Made by a program: the position numbers and the translations under genes. The notes under the pieces are model-generated. The model was not told the origin of the DNA, made no database searches, and worked only from the letters and a program-made list of their open reading frames with translations. A stretch of DNA of 64,000 nt from Akkermansiaceae bacterium (GTDB taxonomy: Bacteria > Verrucomicrobiota > Verrucomicrobiia > Verrucomicrobiales > Akkermansiaceae): positions 2,093,226 through 2,157,225 of the forward strand of contig CP059069.1 of NCBI GenBank assembly GCA_017798145.1, read 5' to 3'. Positions 32,958-41,572 of this stretch are shown piece after piece (positions within the stretch are counted from its first letter, which is position 1; every line of letters begins with the position of its first letter).

Positions 32958-35945
32958 TTAGCGGTTCTCCTCCTCTTTCTTGAGCTGCTCCATGGTCTTG
33001 ACGTTCGGATCCGCCGCGTATTGGTCGGTGAGTTTCTGAACCCTCTCCCACATGACGACTTCCTCCGGTGACATCTTGTCCTTGAATCGTCCGGTGAGCT
33101 CCAGGAAGCGGTAGCCGCCGGCGTAGGCGCCCTGGCGATCCGACTGCACCCTCGGGTCGTCGGATTTCCTGTTGCGCTGGAAGGAAAGTTTCATCCACGC
33201 CTCCACGGCGGGTGCGGAAATCCTTATGTATCCCATGTGCGCGGACCAGACCTTGACATACATGGAGATGGCGTCGTCGGTCATCTTCCGTTTCTCGAAG
33301 GATTCTGCGAGCATGAAACCGACCTCCGGGGAGTATTTGGAGAAGCCGAGGGATTTGCCCTCCTCGCGGTTGAGGTATTGGTTGGCGCGCTCGTCGGCCT
33401 TGGCGTAATCGCCCTTGGCCATGAGGATCTCGACGATGCGGAAGAGAGCGAACTCGCGGTCTTTTTTCTCCTGGGAATCCGTGAAGATGCGCTCGAAGTC
33501 CTCGAGAGCCTTGGCCAGATCCGCATCCGCCTTTGACCTGCCATAGACATCGGCGCGGCCGATGAGTGCGGCGAAGCGGTAGGACTGATCCTGGCGGGAA
33601 AGCGCCTCGTCGTAGTATGGGATCGCCTCGCGCGGGGTGCCGGTCTTGTTACGGAGGTAATCACCGAGCTGGACGAGGATGTAGTTGGAGAGATCCTTGA
33701 GATCGAAGTCCGCCTTGAGCTCGCGGAACAGCACGACGATCATCGCTTCGGCGGCACGCTGTTTCGCCTCGTCTTCCTTGTCCCTGGCGACCTCCTCGAA
33801 GACGCCGATGATGGCGATGCGCAGGAGTGCGCGGGCAGCCCTATCGGTGGTGCGGATGCCGGGGAAATTGTAGTAGTGTTCCTTGAGCTGGTCCGGGTTG
33901 TGGTTCTCGAGATATGCCTCGGTATAGGAGTTGATGGCAGCCTCCAGGCCGGGTGCCTCGGTCTGCTTGGCCATGTCGGAAATGACACCCTGGAGGCGCT
34001 CCAGCGCTTCCTCGCCGCGGCCGATGGATTGCATTGCCTTGATCTGTGCCACGGCGACCTGTGCGCGGTAGGGCGAGCCGGCCGCGTACTCTTTCCAGTA
34101 CTTGTCCGCGAAGGGCACTGCATCCTTGAGGCGCGGGCCGGGTTCCTCCCCCTTTTTCTGATCACCGAGCATGGCGACGAGGTAATAGAGCGCCTCGCCG
34201 ACGACACCATCGTTGCGGCGTGCCTCCGCGATCTCGATGGCCTTGAGGTAGGCGGACTCCGCCTCTTCCTTCTGGTCGAGCGCCTGGTGGACGTTGCCTT
34301 TGAGGTTGTAGGCCTGGTCGGTGACGGTGGAGTCAGGGAATTCCTTGAGGATGCGGTCCAGCTTTTCCATGGCCCCCTCGTTCTGCTCCTCCGCATAGTG
34401 GCAGTTCGCGCGGTCGTAGAGGGCGAGCGGGGTGTAGGTCTGGTTGCTATCCGCCTTGTATTTGTCCAGGAAGGCATCGAGCAGCGTCGCGGCCTTGGTC
34501 CAGAACTGCAGGCGGGAAACATTGGATGCCTGGAAGTAAGAGGCGGACATCGCGAAAATGCTCTCCGGATATTTTGTGACGTGCTCGTCGAGGAGAGGTG
34601 CGGCCTTGTCGTACTGGCCGGTGTAGAAGTAGGAGCCGCCGAGGACGAAAAGGGCGAGATCGTGCTCCGGGGTTCCTTCCGCAGCCTTCTTGTTGGCGAT
34701 GATGTCGCCGGCGATCTCGATGCAGGTCTCGTATTTCCCGTCGAAGAACAGTGAGGAGAGCATCAGTTTCTGGACATCCGGCTTGTGCTTTGACTCCGGG
34801 AATTCCCTGAGGAAGATCTCGCCATATTTCTGTGTGTAGGAAAGCGCGCTGATCACCGATGAGGTGCGGACGAGGTGGAAGAGGTTGTCCTCGCGCTTCT
34901 CGGCCTTGGGGTAATACATCTCGAGCTGGAGGTATGCGCCGAAGGCTCCGTGGATGTTCTTGTTCGACTCATGGATGTAGGCGATGGCGGCGAGCTTGAT
35001 CATCTCGATGGCCTTGTTGCCGCGCTGCTCCGCCTCGAGGGCTGCGAGATCCGCCTCCATGCGCGCCTTGTCGAGGTTGCCGCTGCGCGACTTGATCCTG
35101 GCGAGGTTCCCCATATCCTTGACGCGGCTGCGGAGATCGTCCACGGCGACCTGGGTGGCAGGGACGAACTGGTAGAGATAGAGTGCGGTCTTGGTCATGT
35201 CCGCGCCGATGGCATCTCCGGCGAGTTTCATGAAGATCTTGGAGTAGCGCTGCATGGAGAAGGGCGAGATGACGAGCGCACCGCGGTTCTTGCCGATGAA
35301 ATCGAGGACGGTCTGCTCGTCCTTTTTCTCGATGGCGGCGGTGACCATGGCCTGGAAGCCCGAGATGATGGCCTCTTCGGGGGTCGGGAAGATGTCCTTG
35401 TTGGTGATGGCGATCTCAAGGTGCTCGTTGCCCTCCGGGAGCTTGTCGATGCGGAAGTGGCAGATCGCCATGTTGATGTGGAATGCGCCGCGCGGGTATG
35501 AGTCGCGGGTCTTGTCGCGCTCCTGGAGGAATTTCTTCCATTGGGTGATGGCGAGTTGGTAATCCTCCGCACCCATCGCCGCCTCACCCCACTTGAGCAG
35601 GGCCATCTTGTTGAAGATGTTGCCGCCGCCCGTCTCGGTGTTGGGGTAGTCCTTGTAGCAGGACTCGAAGGACTTCATCGCCTCCGCGTATTTCTTGAGC
35701 TTCATCTCGCTGATGCCCTTGCGGTAGAGGATGACGCCGAACTGTGCGCCGTGGAGCTGGAGAGCCATCTTCGGGTTCCCGCCAAAGCGCTGGACGGCTT
35801 CGGCGTTGAACTTGAGGGCGTTTTCCCAATCGCCGGCATTCATGGCCTTGAGGGCGTTGTTCACCAGGCTGCCCAAGTCCGCCTGCTGTGCGGAGGCGGT
35901 CAGCGGGGTGACGAGGAGGGCAAGGGAGAGTAGGAATTTTTTCAT
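32958..35945 (-). CDS. Large periplasmic TPR protein (995 residues)
   Basis: Signal peptide MKKFLLSLALLVTPLTASAQ, then almost the whole chain is helical repeat. TPR units are spread from about 25 to 960 (for example ALKAMNAGDWENALKFNAEA, GQYDKAAPLLDEHVTKYPES, EEQNEGAMEKLDRILKEFPD, ALDQKEEAESAYLKAIEIAE), many with the YP/FP-x-S hallmark of periplasmic tol-pal (YbgF)-type repeats. The context is downstream of exbB-exbD-exbD, with an intrinsic terminator at 36002-36052 between exbD2 and this gene. ATG 35945 is preferred over GTG 35951. Likely a scaffold or motor-coupled protein; no enzymatic domain was seen. Confidence 0.85.
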   Translation of the reverse strand: MKKFLLSLALLVTPLTASAQQADLGSLVNNALKAMNAGDWENALKFNAEAVQRFGGNPKMALQLHGAQFGVILYRKGISEMKLKKYAEAMKSFESCYKDYPNTETGGGNIFNKMALLKWGEAAMGAEDYQLAITQWKKFLQERDKTRDSYPRGAFHINMAICHFRIDKLPEGNEHLEIAITNKDIFPTPEEAIISGFQAMVTAAIEKKDEQTVLDFIGKNRGALVISPFSMQRYSKIFMKLAGDAIGADMTKTALYLYQFVPATQVAVDDLRSRVKDMGNLARIKSRSGNLDKARMEADLAALEAEQRGNKAIEMIKLAAIAYIHESNKNIHGAFGAYLQLEMYYPKAEKREDNLFHLVRTSSVISALSYTQKYGEIFLREFPESKHKPDVQKLMLSSLFFDGKYETCIEIAGDIIANKKAAEGTPEHDLALFVLGGSYFYTGQYDKAAPLLDEHVTKYPESIFAMSASYFQASNVSRLQFWTKAATLLDAFLDKYKADSNQTYTPLALYDRANCHYAEEQNEGAMEKLDRILKEFPDSTVTDQAYNLKGNVHQALDQKEEAESAYLKAIEIAEARRNDGVVGEALYYLVAMLGDQKKGEEPGPRLKDAVPFADKYWKEYAAGSPYRAQVAVAQIKAMQSIGRGEEALERLQGVISDMAKQTEAPGLEAAINSYTEAYLENHNPDQLKEHYYNFPGIRTTDRAARALLRIAIIGVFEEVARDKEDEAKQRAAEAMIVVLFRELKADFDLKDLSNYILVQLGDYLRNKTGTPREAIPYYDEALSRQDQSYRFAALIGRADVYGRSKADADLAKALEDFERIFTDSQEKKDREFALFRIVEILMAKGDYAKADERANQYLNREEGKSLGFSKYSPEVGFMLAESFEKRKMTDDAISMYVKVWSAHMGYIRISAPAVEAWMKLSFQRNRKSDDPRVQSDRQGAYAGGYRFLELTGRFKDKMSPEEVVMWERVQKLTDQYAADPNVKTMEQLKKEEENR

Positions 35946-36001
35946 TTGCACGGAAGGGTCTGGGTTCTTGTTCTGAAAAGGAATTGCTGGCGAAGATGTT
36001 T

Positions 36002-36052
36002 AAAAAAAATACGCCGCCGGGTGGTTCCTGCAAGATGGAACGTCCGGCGGCG
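36002..36052 (-). terminator. Intrinsic terminator between exbD2 and the large TPR gene
   Basis: On the minus strand, nine-base GC-only arms (36044-36052 with 36012-36020) enclose an inner GTTCC/GGAAC stem (36024-36028, 36037-36041). They are followed by a run of eight U (A-run 36002-36009). The TPR start lies 56 nt beyond. This should stop most exbBDD transcripts before the TPR gene, or act as an attenuator. Confidence 0.8.
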
Positions 36053-36086
36053 CGGGATTTTTAGGGATTCTTGAAAGAAATCCCGT

Positions 36087-36548
36087 TCACTCGACGAGGT
36101 CGGTGAACGTTACGGAGGTGATGCCCGCACCGGCAAGGGAGTTGAGGACATCGATCACGCGCTGCTGGGTCGCTCCGGGATCGACATAGACCTGCACGAG
36201 CGGGTTGCTGCCTGCGCTGCGGGCGGCCTGGGAGTATAGGTCCAGTTCGCTGTCGAGCAGGGGGACGTTGCGGTCACCCGCATCGGAATCAAGCTGCTGC
36301 TGGCCTGCGCCGGTGCCTGTGTAGATGATCCCGGCGGCATCCACGCGGATGAACTTGGGCTCGATCTTGGGCTGCTCGTTGCTGGGTGCGGCGGCGGGCA
36401 GCGCCATGCCCAGATCCGTCTCGCGGGGGGTGATGGTGGAGGTGACGAGGAAGTAGATGAGCAGCAGGAAGCAGACGTCGATGAGGGACGAGATATCCAG
36501 CTCCGGTTCGGCATCCGATTCGGCTTTTGATTTCTTGTGGCGGGCCAT
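36087..36548 (-). CDS. exbD: ExbD/TolR-family biopolymer transport protein (second of locus 1)
   Basis: The 153-residue protein has the ExbD layout: a charged cytoplasmic N-terminus (MARHKKSKAESDAEPELDIS), one helix SSLIDVCFLLLIYFLVTS carrying the conserved Asp of the proton path, and a periplasmic domain that ends RVIDVLNSLAGAGITSVTFTD. It starts 26 nt after the first exbD. Two ExbD paralogues with different periplasmic domains suggest a heteromeric ExbD dimer on one ExbB pentamer. Confidence 0.9.
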   Translation of the reverse strand: MARHKKSKAESDAEPELDISSLIDVCFLLLIYFLVTSTITPRETDLGMALPAAAPSNEQPKIEPKFIRVDAAGIIYTGTGAGQQQLDSDAGDRNVPLLDSELDLYSQAARSAGSNPLVQVYVDPGATQQRVIDVLNSLAGAGITSVTFTDLVE

Positions 36549-36574
36549 GGAAGGTTTTTGTTGGGAAGGGGGGC

Positions 36575-37048
36575 TTACTTGTCTTTCTTGCGCAGCCCCT
36601 TGTGGGTCTGGTAGACGGCGAAGACGACCTGATCCACGCCGGCCTGTGCGGCCGCGCGGATCGCGGTGCGGGAGAACTTGAACACGGCATCGACGTCGCC
36701 GCGCAGGTGGAGCTTCGGCTTGAGGCCTAGCGCCTGGATGGCCTCCTTCTCCTTTTTGACGAGGTCGAAGATGTCCTTGTCCTCAAGCAGGATGACGTTG
36801 AAATCCTCTGCGGTGAAGGTGCCGTCCTGGCGGACGTTGATGACGATGCGGCCGCGTCCGTCTTCCTGGCGGACCGAGTTTTTCGCGACCGGCGGCAGCA
36901 CCTCCGGATCGGTCTTCACGATGATCGCGGTTGCGTTGACGATGAAGAAGATGAGGAGCAGGAAGACCATGTCGATCATGGGCGACATGTCGACTTTCGC
37001 CTCGTCATCCCCACCGGAGGTGGATTTCCTGAGTTTTTTGGAGGCCAT
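36575..37048 (-). CDS. exbD: ExbD/TolR-family biopolymer transport protein (first of locus 1)
   Basis: 157 residues with N-terminus MASKKLRKSTSGGDDEAKVD, helix MSPMIDMVFLLLIFFIVNA with the essential Asp in PMIDMVFLL, then a periplasmic domain with VNVRQDGTF-type strands and the AAQAGVDQVVFAVYQT ending. It lies 59 nt after exbB. It differs from its neighbour in having a longer insertion (DEDGRGRIVINVRQ region) before the TolR-type fold. Confidence 0.9.
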   Translation of the reverse strand: MASKKLRKSTSGGDDEAKVDMSPMIDMVFLLLIFFIVNATAIIVKTDPEVLPPVAKNSVRQEDGRGRIVINVRQDGTFTAEDFNVILLEDKDIFDLVKKEKEAIQALGLKPKLHLRGDVDAVFKFSRTAIRAAAQAGVDQVVFAVYQTHKGLRKKDK

Positions 37049-37107
37049 GGGGATTTTTCGGTTCGGTGGATTCCGGGCGCGTGGGCCGCGCCCGTTTCCG
37101 TCACGGC

Positions 37108-37896
37108 TCAGGCAATCCCTTCGGGGATCTTGGCGTAGAGGGTGTCGGCGTTGACGGTTGCAACCGCAGCGTTGAGGAGTTCCTCGGCAATGTGCGAGGA
37201 GTCGGCGACGAGGGAGTTGTACTTATTCTTCAGGATGAAGTAGCAGATGATACAAGGGATCGCGTTGAAGAGACCCCAGAGAGTGGTGAGAAGGGCGACG
37301 GAGATGTCACCGGCGAGCTGGGAGGGGTCTGCGGCACCGGCTGTCTTGAGGGTTCCGAAGGCGCTGACCATACCGATGACGGTTCCGGTCAGTCCGAGCA
37401 TCGGGGATGCCTGGGCGATGAGCGAGATGTAGTTGATCCACTGCATCGACTTGCGGGACTCGTTGTTGGTGAAATCCGCGATCGCATCCTCCACCTGGTC
37501 GCGGCCGAGGGTCTCGGGCTGGGTGGCATCGATGTTCGGGAAGGAATAGGCGACCATGCGGCCTAGGTATGAGGGATGGGAGGCGGCGAGCTCGATGGCC
37601 GAGCGGACGCGGCAGTTCGCCATGTGCTCCATGAGGGCGGCCTGGAGATCGGAGGGGCAGAACTTCGACTTGGTGAGGTTCATGAAGTTGTATACCGCCA
37701 GCGCGATGAAGGCGACGACCGCAAGGCCGATAAGGATCATCGTCGGACCACCGTCAAGGACCCAGCGGTTCAGCAGGGAGTCCTGCTTTGCAGGGGCCGC
37801 CGCACCTTGGGCGAAGAGCTGTGGAGCCGCCAGGAGGGTGGCTGTTAGAATGGCGGACGCGGTGAAGCGAGGGCGGGAAACGTTTTTTTCGATCAT
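37108..37896 (-). CDS. exbB: MotA/TolQ/ExbB proton channel protein (locus 1)
   Basis: Begins MIEKNVSRPRFTASAILTAT with a signal-like first segment ending near AQGAAAPAKQ, then three membrane helices: GGPTMILIGLAVVAFIALAV, the SPMLGLTGTVIGMVSAF helix with the conserved TolQ/ExbB Thr/Gly pattern, and SVALLTTLWGLFNAIPCIIC. At 262 residues it matches the longer ExbB type with an extra N-terminal periplasmic leader. An in-frame extension upstream to 39129 runs antisense through another gene and was rejected. It is the first gene of the exbB-exbD-exbD-TPR-TPR locus. Confidence 0.92.
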   Translation of the reverse strand: MIEKNVSRPRFTASAILTATLLAAPQLFAQGAAAPAKQDSLLNRWVLDGGPTMILIGLAVVAFIALAVYNFMNLTKSKFCPSDLQAALMEHMANCRVRSAIELAASHPSYLGRMVAYSFPNIDATQPETLGRDQVEDAIADFTNNESRKSMQWINYISLIAQASPMLGLTGTVIGMVSAFGTLKTAGAADPSQLAGDISVALLTTLWGLFNAIPCIICYFILKNKYNSLVADSSHIAEELLNAAVATVNADTLYAKIPEGIA

Positions 37897-38274
37897 GGGG
37901 TTGCTGGAGTTTTGCGCTGTGTGCTGCTGGTGAGTTTCGTAATTAAAGGGACGCGGGCAAGAAAGATTTTGGAAAATCCGAAAGAAGTTCAAAGCGAGCG
38001 GCGGCGGGCTCGCTGATGATGGAACGCGCGGTGCCCAGATTCCCTTTGATGGATTTCCCATATGGATGCGGGCGCATCTCCATGGAGGGCCTGGAGCTTT
38101 GCGCCATCCATCCGAACGTGCGGGGACAAGTCCCGCGAGGGTGCGTAGACCAGTAGGCAGTGCGGGGAAGCCGGTTCCTGCATGGCGCGGACTTTCCAGG
38201 GATGGAACCGGCTCCGGCGGGCGGGGAAACACCCTGCTTGACGGGTGCCGGGGGTGGGGAGGAACATCCCCGGC
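37897..38274. other. Divergent intergenic region between exbB (locus 1) and an acidic hypothetical gene
   Basis: These 378 bases hold no convincing gene on either strand. They must contain the promoters of both flanking genes, but no clear -35/-10 pair was found. A nine-base inverted repeat GCCGGTTCC/GGAACCGGC (38170-38178, 38204-38212) with a 25-nt loop is present without a U-run. A GGAGGA sequence at about 38258-38263 is a plausible ribosome binding site for the gene at 38275. Confidence 0.5.
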
Positions 38275-39462
38275 ATGGCATGGCGCGTGGACGAGGCGGT
38301 GGAACACGGGTTGATCGACAACAGCGTCGAGGGCAGAACCACGGGCAAGATCTGGCTGGTCGGGCGGGATGAGCCGCTGATCCTCTCGCTGGAAGGCGAT
38401 TGCTGGAGGGATCTGGCTGGATCCGTCCTGGAGTTTGAGAACCCGGATCCGGTGGCGATGGCGGAGACGGCGGAGCTCGATACGGAGCAAACGGGGGTTG
38501 TCGGGGACATCACGGCATCTCGGAAGGCGCGGATCCCTGAGGTTTCCGAGGAGGAAATGGACGAATGCGAGCGACGCGGCGAGGACATACCCTTCCGCTG
38601 GCGCAATGTCCTCTACCTGGAATGGTTCAGCGAGATCAACGGGCGGGTGCTCATCGAGGCGGCGGGCTTCGATCTGAGGATTTCCGGGAAGGAATGGGAG
38701 ATGGACGAAGATCAGGAAGAGGCGCAGAAGCTGGCGAACCTCAGCGCGATGAGGGATTTCCTGGCGCATGTGATACGCCGGGCGGAGCCGGATGATATGC
38801 CGGGGACAGGGAAATCCGGCGAGCTTGACGAGTATGAATGGGAAGAGCGGCTGAAGGAATCCGACCGGCTGACAGATGCATACCAGGAGGTGCTGGAAAA
38901 GTACATGGAGGATCCCGACAGCGAGCGGAAAGAGGCTTTCGCGATGGGCTGGGACGGGCTGCTTGGGGAGCTGGCGGAACGGGAAGAGGGCGGCGCGGAG
39001 GAGATGGACGGCTTCGATGAGGACGATGATGGTTTTTTCTCCGAAAGCTGGAGATCCGCCGATGGGGACGAGGATGGCGATGGCGAAGAGTGGATGGAAA
39101 GCAGTCATCCGCTGCAGGTGCAGGCGCATGAGCTTGCGATGCGCGCCCTGGACATCGCCGGGCGCGGCGGGGATGGTGAGAGCCCTGCACAGCGCATGGT
39201 CTCAAACCTTCTGCAGGTGAGTGCGAAGCTTGCAGGTGTGCTGCACGGCCGTGGCAGCGGCTACGAGCCGGAGGCCGGCTTCGTGCTAGCGGTGCTGAAG
39301 CGCTGCCTTGGCTGGATCAACGAATCCGTGGGAGCCTGCGGCGAGCTCATCGCCGCTGAAGAGGACGCTGACCAGAAGGCCGCCCTTGAGCATATCCGCG
39401 CGGACACCTTCGCGGTGCGGGACGGGATCACCGAACTTCGCCGTGAGCTAAAGCGAGGTTGA
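38275..39462 (+). CDS. Unrecognised acidic protein
   Basis: A 395-residue protein, no signal peptide or membrane helix. It starts MAWRVDEAVEHGLIDNSVEG, and the first 50 residues look like a small beta domain (GKIWLVGRDEPLILSLEGDCW). The middle is rich in Glu/Asp, with a near-continuous acidic stretch at about 265-300. The C-terminal 90 residues are helical (SPAQRMVSNLLQVSAKLAG, CLGWINESVGACGELIAAEE). No family was recognised. ATG 38275 follows a good GGAGGA; a GTG at 38245 is possible. It is divergent from the exbB locus. Confidence 0.7.
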   Translation: MAWRVDEAVEHGLIDNSVEGRTTGKIWLVGRDEPLILSLEGDCWRDLAGSVLEFENPDPVAMAETAELDTEQTGVVGDITASRKARIPEVSEEEMDECERRGEDIPFRWRNVLYLEWFSEINGRVLIEAAGFDLRISGKEWEMDEDQEEAQKLANLSAMRDFLAHVIRRAEPDDMPGTGKSGELDEYEWEERLKESDRLTDAYQEVLEKYMEDPDSERKEAFAMGWDGLLGELAEREEGGAEEMDGFDEDDDGFFSESWRSADGDEDGDGEEWMESSHPLQVQAHELAMRALDIAGRGGDGESPAQRMVSNLLQVSAKLAGVLHGRGSGYEPEAGFVLAVLKRCLGWINESVGACGELIAAEEDADQKAALEHIRADTFAVRDGITELRRELKRG

Positions 39463-39495
39463 CAACCCGGCTCCCTGTTACAAACTCATGTGCAT

Positions 39496-39663
39496 ATGAA
39501 ACTCATCGCACTGAGCATCGCCGCCATATTCGCCCTGAGCTCCTGCAACACCATGATAGGCCTTGGCCGAGACACCCGCCTGCTCGGCGAGGGTGTTGAA
39601 AAAACCGCCGCCCAGCGTGGCGGGGAAGTGGGCGCGGACACATCCGGTGCCCCCGTTTACTGA
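39496..39663 (+). CDS. Entericidin A/B-like small lipoprotein
   Basis: A 55-residue protein with a lipoprotein signal (MKLIALSIAAIFALSSC, lipobox ALSSC with Cys17), then NTMIGLGRDTRLLGEGVEKTA. The C-N-T-x-x-G-x-G-x-D spacing is that of the entericidin EcnA/EcnB family. In enterobacteria these are a stress-linked lipoprotein pair; in other phyla single copies are common and of unknown role. It starts 33 nt after the acidic gene and converges with the membrane-protein gene at 39666. Confidence 0.8.
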   Translation: MKLIALSIAAIFALSSCNTMIGLGRDTRLLGEGVEKTAAQRGGEVGADTSGAPVY

Positions 39664-39665
39664 CC

Positions 39666-40271
39666 CTAGTATCCGCGCCAGAAGGCGAGCGCGCAGGCCA
39701 GCGTGGCGATGCCGTATGCCAGCCCGGCGAAAGAGACCGCCTTCCAGCGGGCATCCGTGGCCGTGGCCCAAGTCACCGCGTCGCGGAACATGTATGGCAT
39801 GCCGACCCAGAAGAGGGATTTGGTAAGCAGGGCGTAGGCGAAAACCGGCACAAGCAGGCGGCTGGCAGGGTCTTTGAGAAAAGCAGCCTCCAGCAATGGC
39901 GCGGCGATCATCAGGCCGAGCACGCCGAGGGCGCGCACGGCGAGGAAATCGCGGATGCTGATGCAAACCGCGATGAGCGAAGCGGGAACCAGCACCCGCA
40001 GCAACGGCTTGATGTTGTTGAACTCGCCGAGATCCATCTGCAGTGCGCTGAGCTTCCCCATCCCGTCCGGCGCGACGAGAAGCCAGAACCACGCCATGCC
40101 TATCGCCATGATGATCTGACCGGCGAGCGGGCTGCGCGGGAATTTCCTGAGCCAACCCTGCACCAAGGCCGGTCTCGCGATCATCAGGGAATGCGAACCG
40201 ACCAGCCAAAGGCCGAGCAGTATCCCTGCGGTGAAGAGCGGAATATGCTCGTAAGGGTGGCGTGGATCCAT
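39666..40271 (-). CDS. Unrecognised multi-pass membrane protein
   Basis: 201 residues with about six hydrophobic segments (FTAGILLGLWLVGSHSLMIA, LAGQIIMAIGMAWFWLLVAP, LLRVLVPASLIAVCISI, ALGVLGLMIAAPLLEAAF, LLVPVFAYALLTKSLFWVG, GLAYGIATLACALAFW). No charged catalytic motif stands out and no family was recognised. The stop lies 2 nt from the stop of the lipoprotein gene on the other strand. Confidence 0.75.
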   Translation of the reverse strand: MDPRHPYEHIPLFTAGILLGLWLVGSHSLMIARPALVQGWLRKFPRSPLAGQIIMAIGMAWFWLLVAPDGMGKLSALQMDLGEFNNIKPLLRVLVPASLIAVCISIRDFLAVRALGVLGLMIAAPLLEAAFLKDPASRLLVPVFAYALLTKSLFWVGMPYMFRDAVTWATATDARWKAVSFAGLAYGIATLACALAFWRGY

Positions 40272-40439
40272 GCGGGGAATGGCTTAGTGCCCCGCGCAGG
40301 GACATTCAAGCGGGAACTGTCGGGGCTTCCCTCAGGCTTGCTACCCTGGGAGCCCAGGGGACTGGACGTGGTGAGAGTGCCGTGTTGGAGTTGCTTCGGG
40401 CCACGGATGAAGGGTTCGCAAACCACGAAGGGCATGGGC

Positions 40440-41189
40440 TCAGATCCCCACCGACTCGCGCCATGCCTGGCACATCAGCGCGTGGCCGGCGGGCGGAGGG
40501 TGGATGCCATCGCCGAGCCAGAATTCGGCGGGCGCCGCCTTGAGAGCGTCGTCGAATACGGATTGGAAAGGCACAAAGGTGAGCTTCATCTCCTCCGCCA
40601 GCTTCTTCGCGGCGGCCGCGTATTTCGCCAAGGGCTTGAATTCGTCGCTGGTGCGGGTGGTGAACGCCTCGCAGATCACGATGCGGGTGTTTGGCAGATC
40701 CTTGAGGGTGCGCTGCAGCAGCTCGCGGAACCCAGTTTCGTAATCCTCCACGGTGGCCTTGTACTTGTTGCCGAAGGCGAAGGTGTGCCACAGGTCGTTC
40801 ACGCCGACGAGGATGCTCAGGATGTCCGGCTTCAGGTCGAGGCAGTCCGCCTGCCAGCGCGCGGCGAGATCGGGGATCTTGTTGCCGCTGACACCCCGGT
40901 TGAAGACCTTGAGCTCCGTCTCCGGATACGCCCCCAGCAGCTCCCCCGCGGCAAGCGCCGGGTATCCGTTGCCCAGAGCCCGCGAGTTGTTCGCATCGAG
41001 CACGTCGCGCTTACGCCCCGCGTCGGTGATAGAGTCGCCCTGGAAAAGGATCACCGTACCCTTGGCCGGGGCTTTCGGCACAGCGGCCTCCTGCGCAGCG
41101 GATCGGGCGGGTGCAAGCGCGCTTGCGGCACCGAGCGCGGCAAGACCTCGGATCATCGAACGGCGGGAAAGGGAAGCGTGTGTCTTCAT
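40440..41189 (-). CDS. Exported SGNH/GDSL-type hydrolase
   Basis: A 249-residue esterase-like protein. A Tat-like leader (SRRSMIRGLAALGAASALAPARSAA) is followed by the block I motif FQGDSITDAG with nucleophile Ser, the block II Gly in NRGVSGNKIPDL, block III VGVNDLW (Asn), and the C-terminal DGIHPPPAGH with the catalytic Asp/His. Such enzymes deacetylate or de-esterify carbohydrates; the substrate is unknown. The leader Arg pair suggests export after folding. It lies alone between the membrane-protein gene and asnS. Confidence 0.9.
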   Translation of the reverse strand: MKTHASLSRRSMIRGLAALGAASALAPARSAAQEAAVPKAPAKGTVILFQGDSITDAGRKRDVLDANNSRALGNGYPALAAGELLGAYPETELKVFNRGVSGNKIPDLAARWQADCLDLKPDILSILVGVNDLWHTFAFGNKYKATVEDYETGFRELLQRTLKDLPNTRIVICEAFTTRTSDEFKPLAKYAAAAKKLAEEMKLTFVPFQSVFDDALKAAPAEFWLGDGIHPPPAGHALMCQAWRESVGI

Positions 41190-41572
41190 GGTTCCCGACA
41201 CTCGCAAACCCATACGCGCGTTCAAGGCAAATCCCTCGCCTCGGGGATCGCCGGGGAACCTGGCTGTTCTTCGGACAGCGAGTTCTTCTCGGGAAGGAAC
41301 GATCTCAACTTTTTCGGCAGAACGAGGCGAAGCTTGTTTTCGGATCCGATCAGATGATTGTCGGAAGCCGCCTTGCGGAGGCGTTTGGGAGAAACACCGC
41401 GGGCTAAAGTCCTCTGTATCCGTTCCCGCAACGCCCTTCGGTCCCGATGTGCCCGGCTCCGAACAAGTCGCCGTCATGACCCTTCGGCTGGAACGCTCTT
41501 CGTCCGGGTGAAAGTGCGATTGGGGAGCAGGCTTCGGACTGCGAAGGACTGTCGGCTGCGGGCGGCCTACGC
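41190..41572. other. Gene-poor region between the SGNH hydrolase and asnS
   Basis: These 383 bases separate two minus-strand genes. The only open frames are short, lack ribosome binding sites and show no recognisable residue pattern on either strand. No tRNA, hairpin with a U-run or repeat was found. The region may hold the promoter of the SGNH gene. Confidence 0.5.

Noticed and set aside
38170..38212. Nine-base inverted repeat as a terminator or operator
   Set aside because: The loop is 25 nt, there is no U-run, and it occurs once; it may be chance in GC-rich DNA.
37897..39129. 673-residue fused reading upstream of ExbB
   Set aside because: The added 411 residues are antisense to the gene at 38275 and lack any signal; ExbB begins at 37896 with a signal-like leader.
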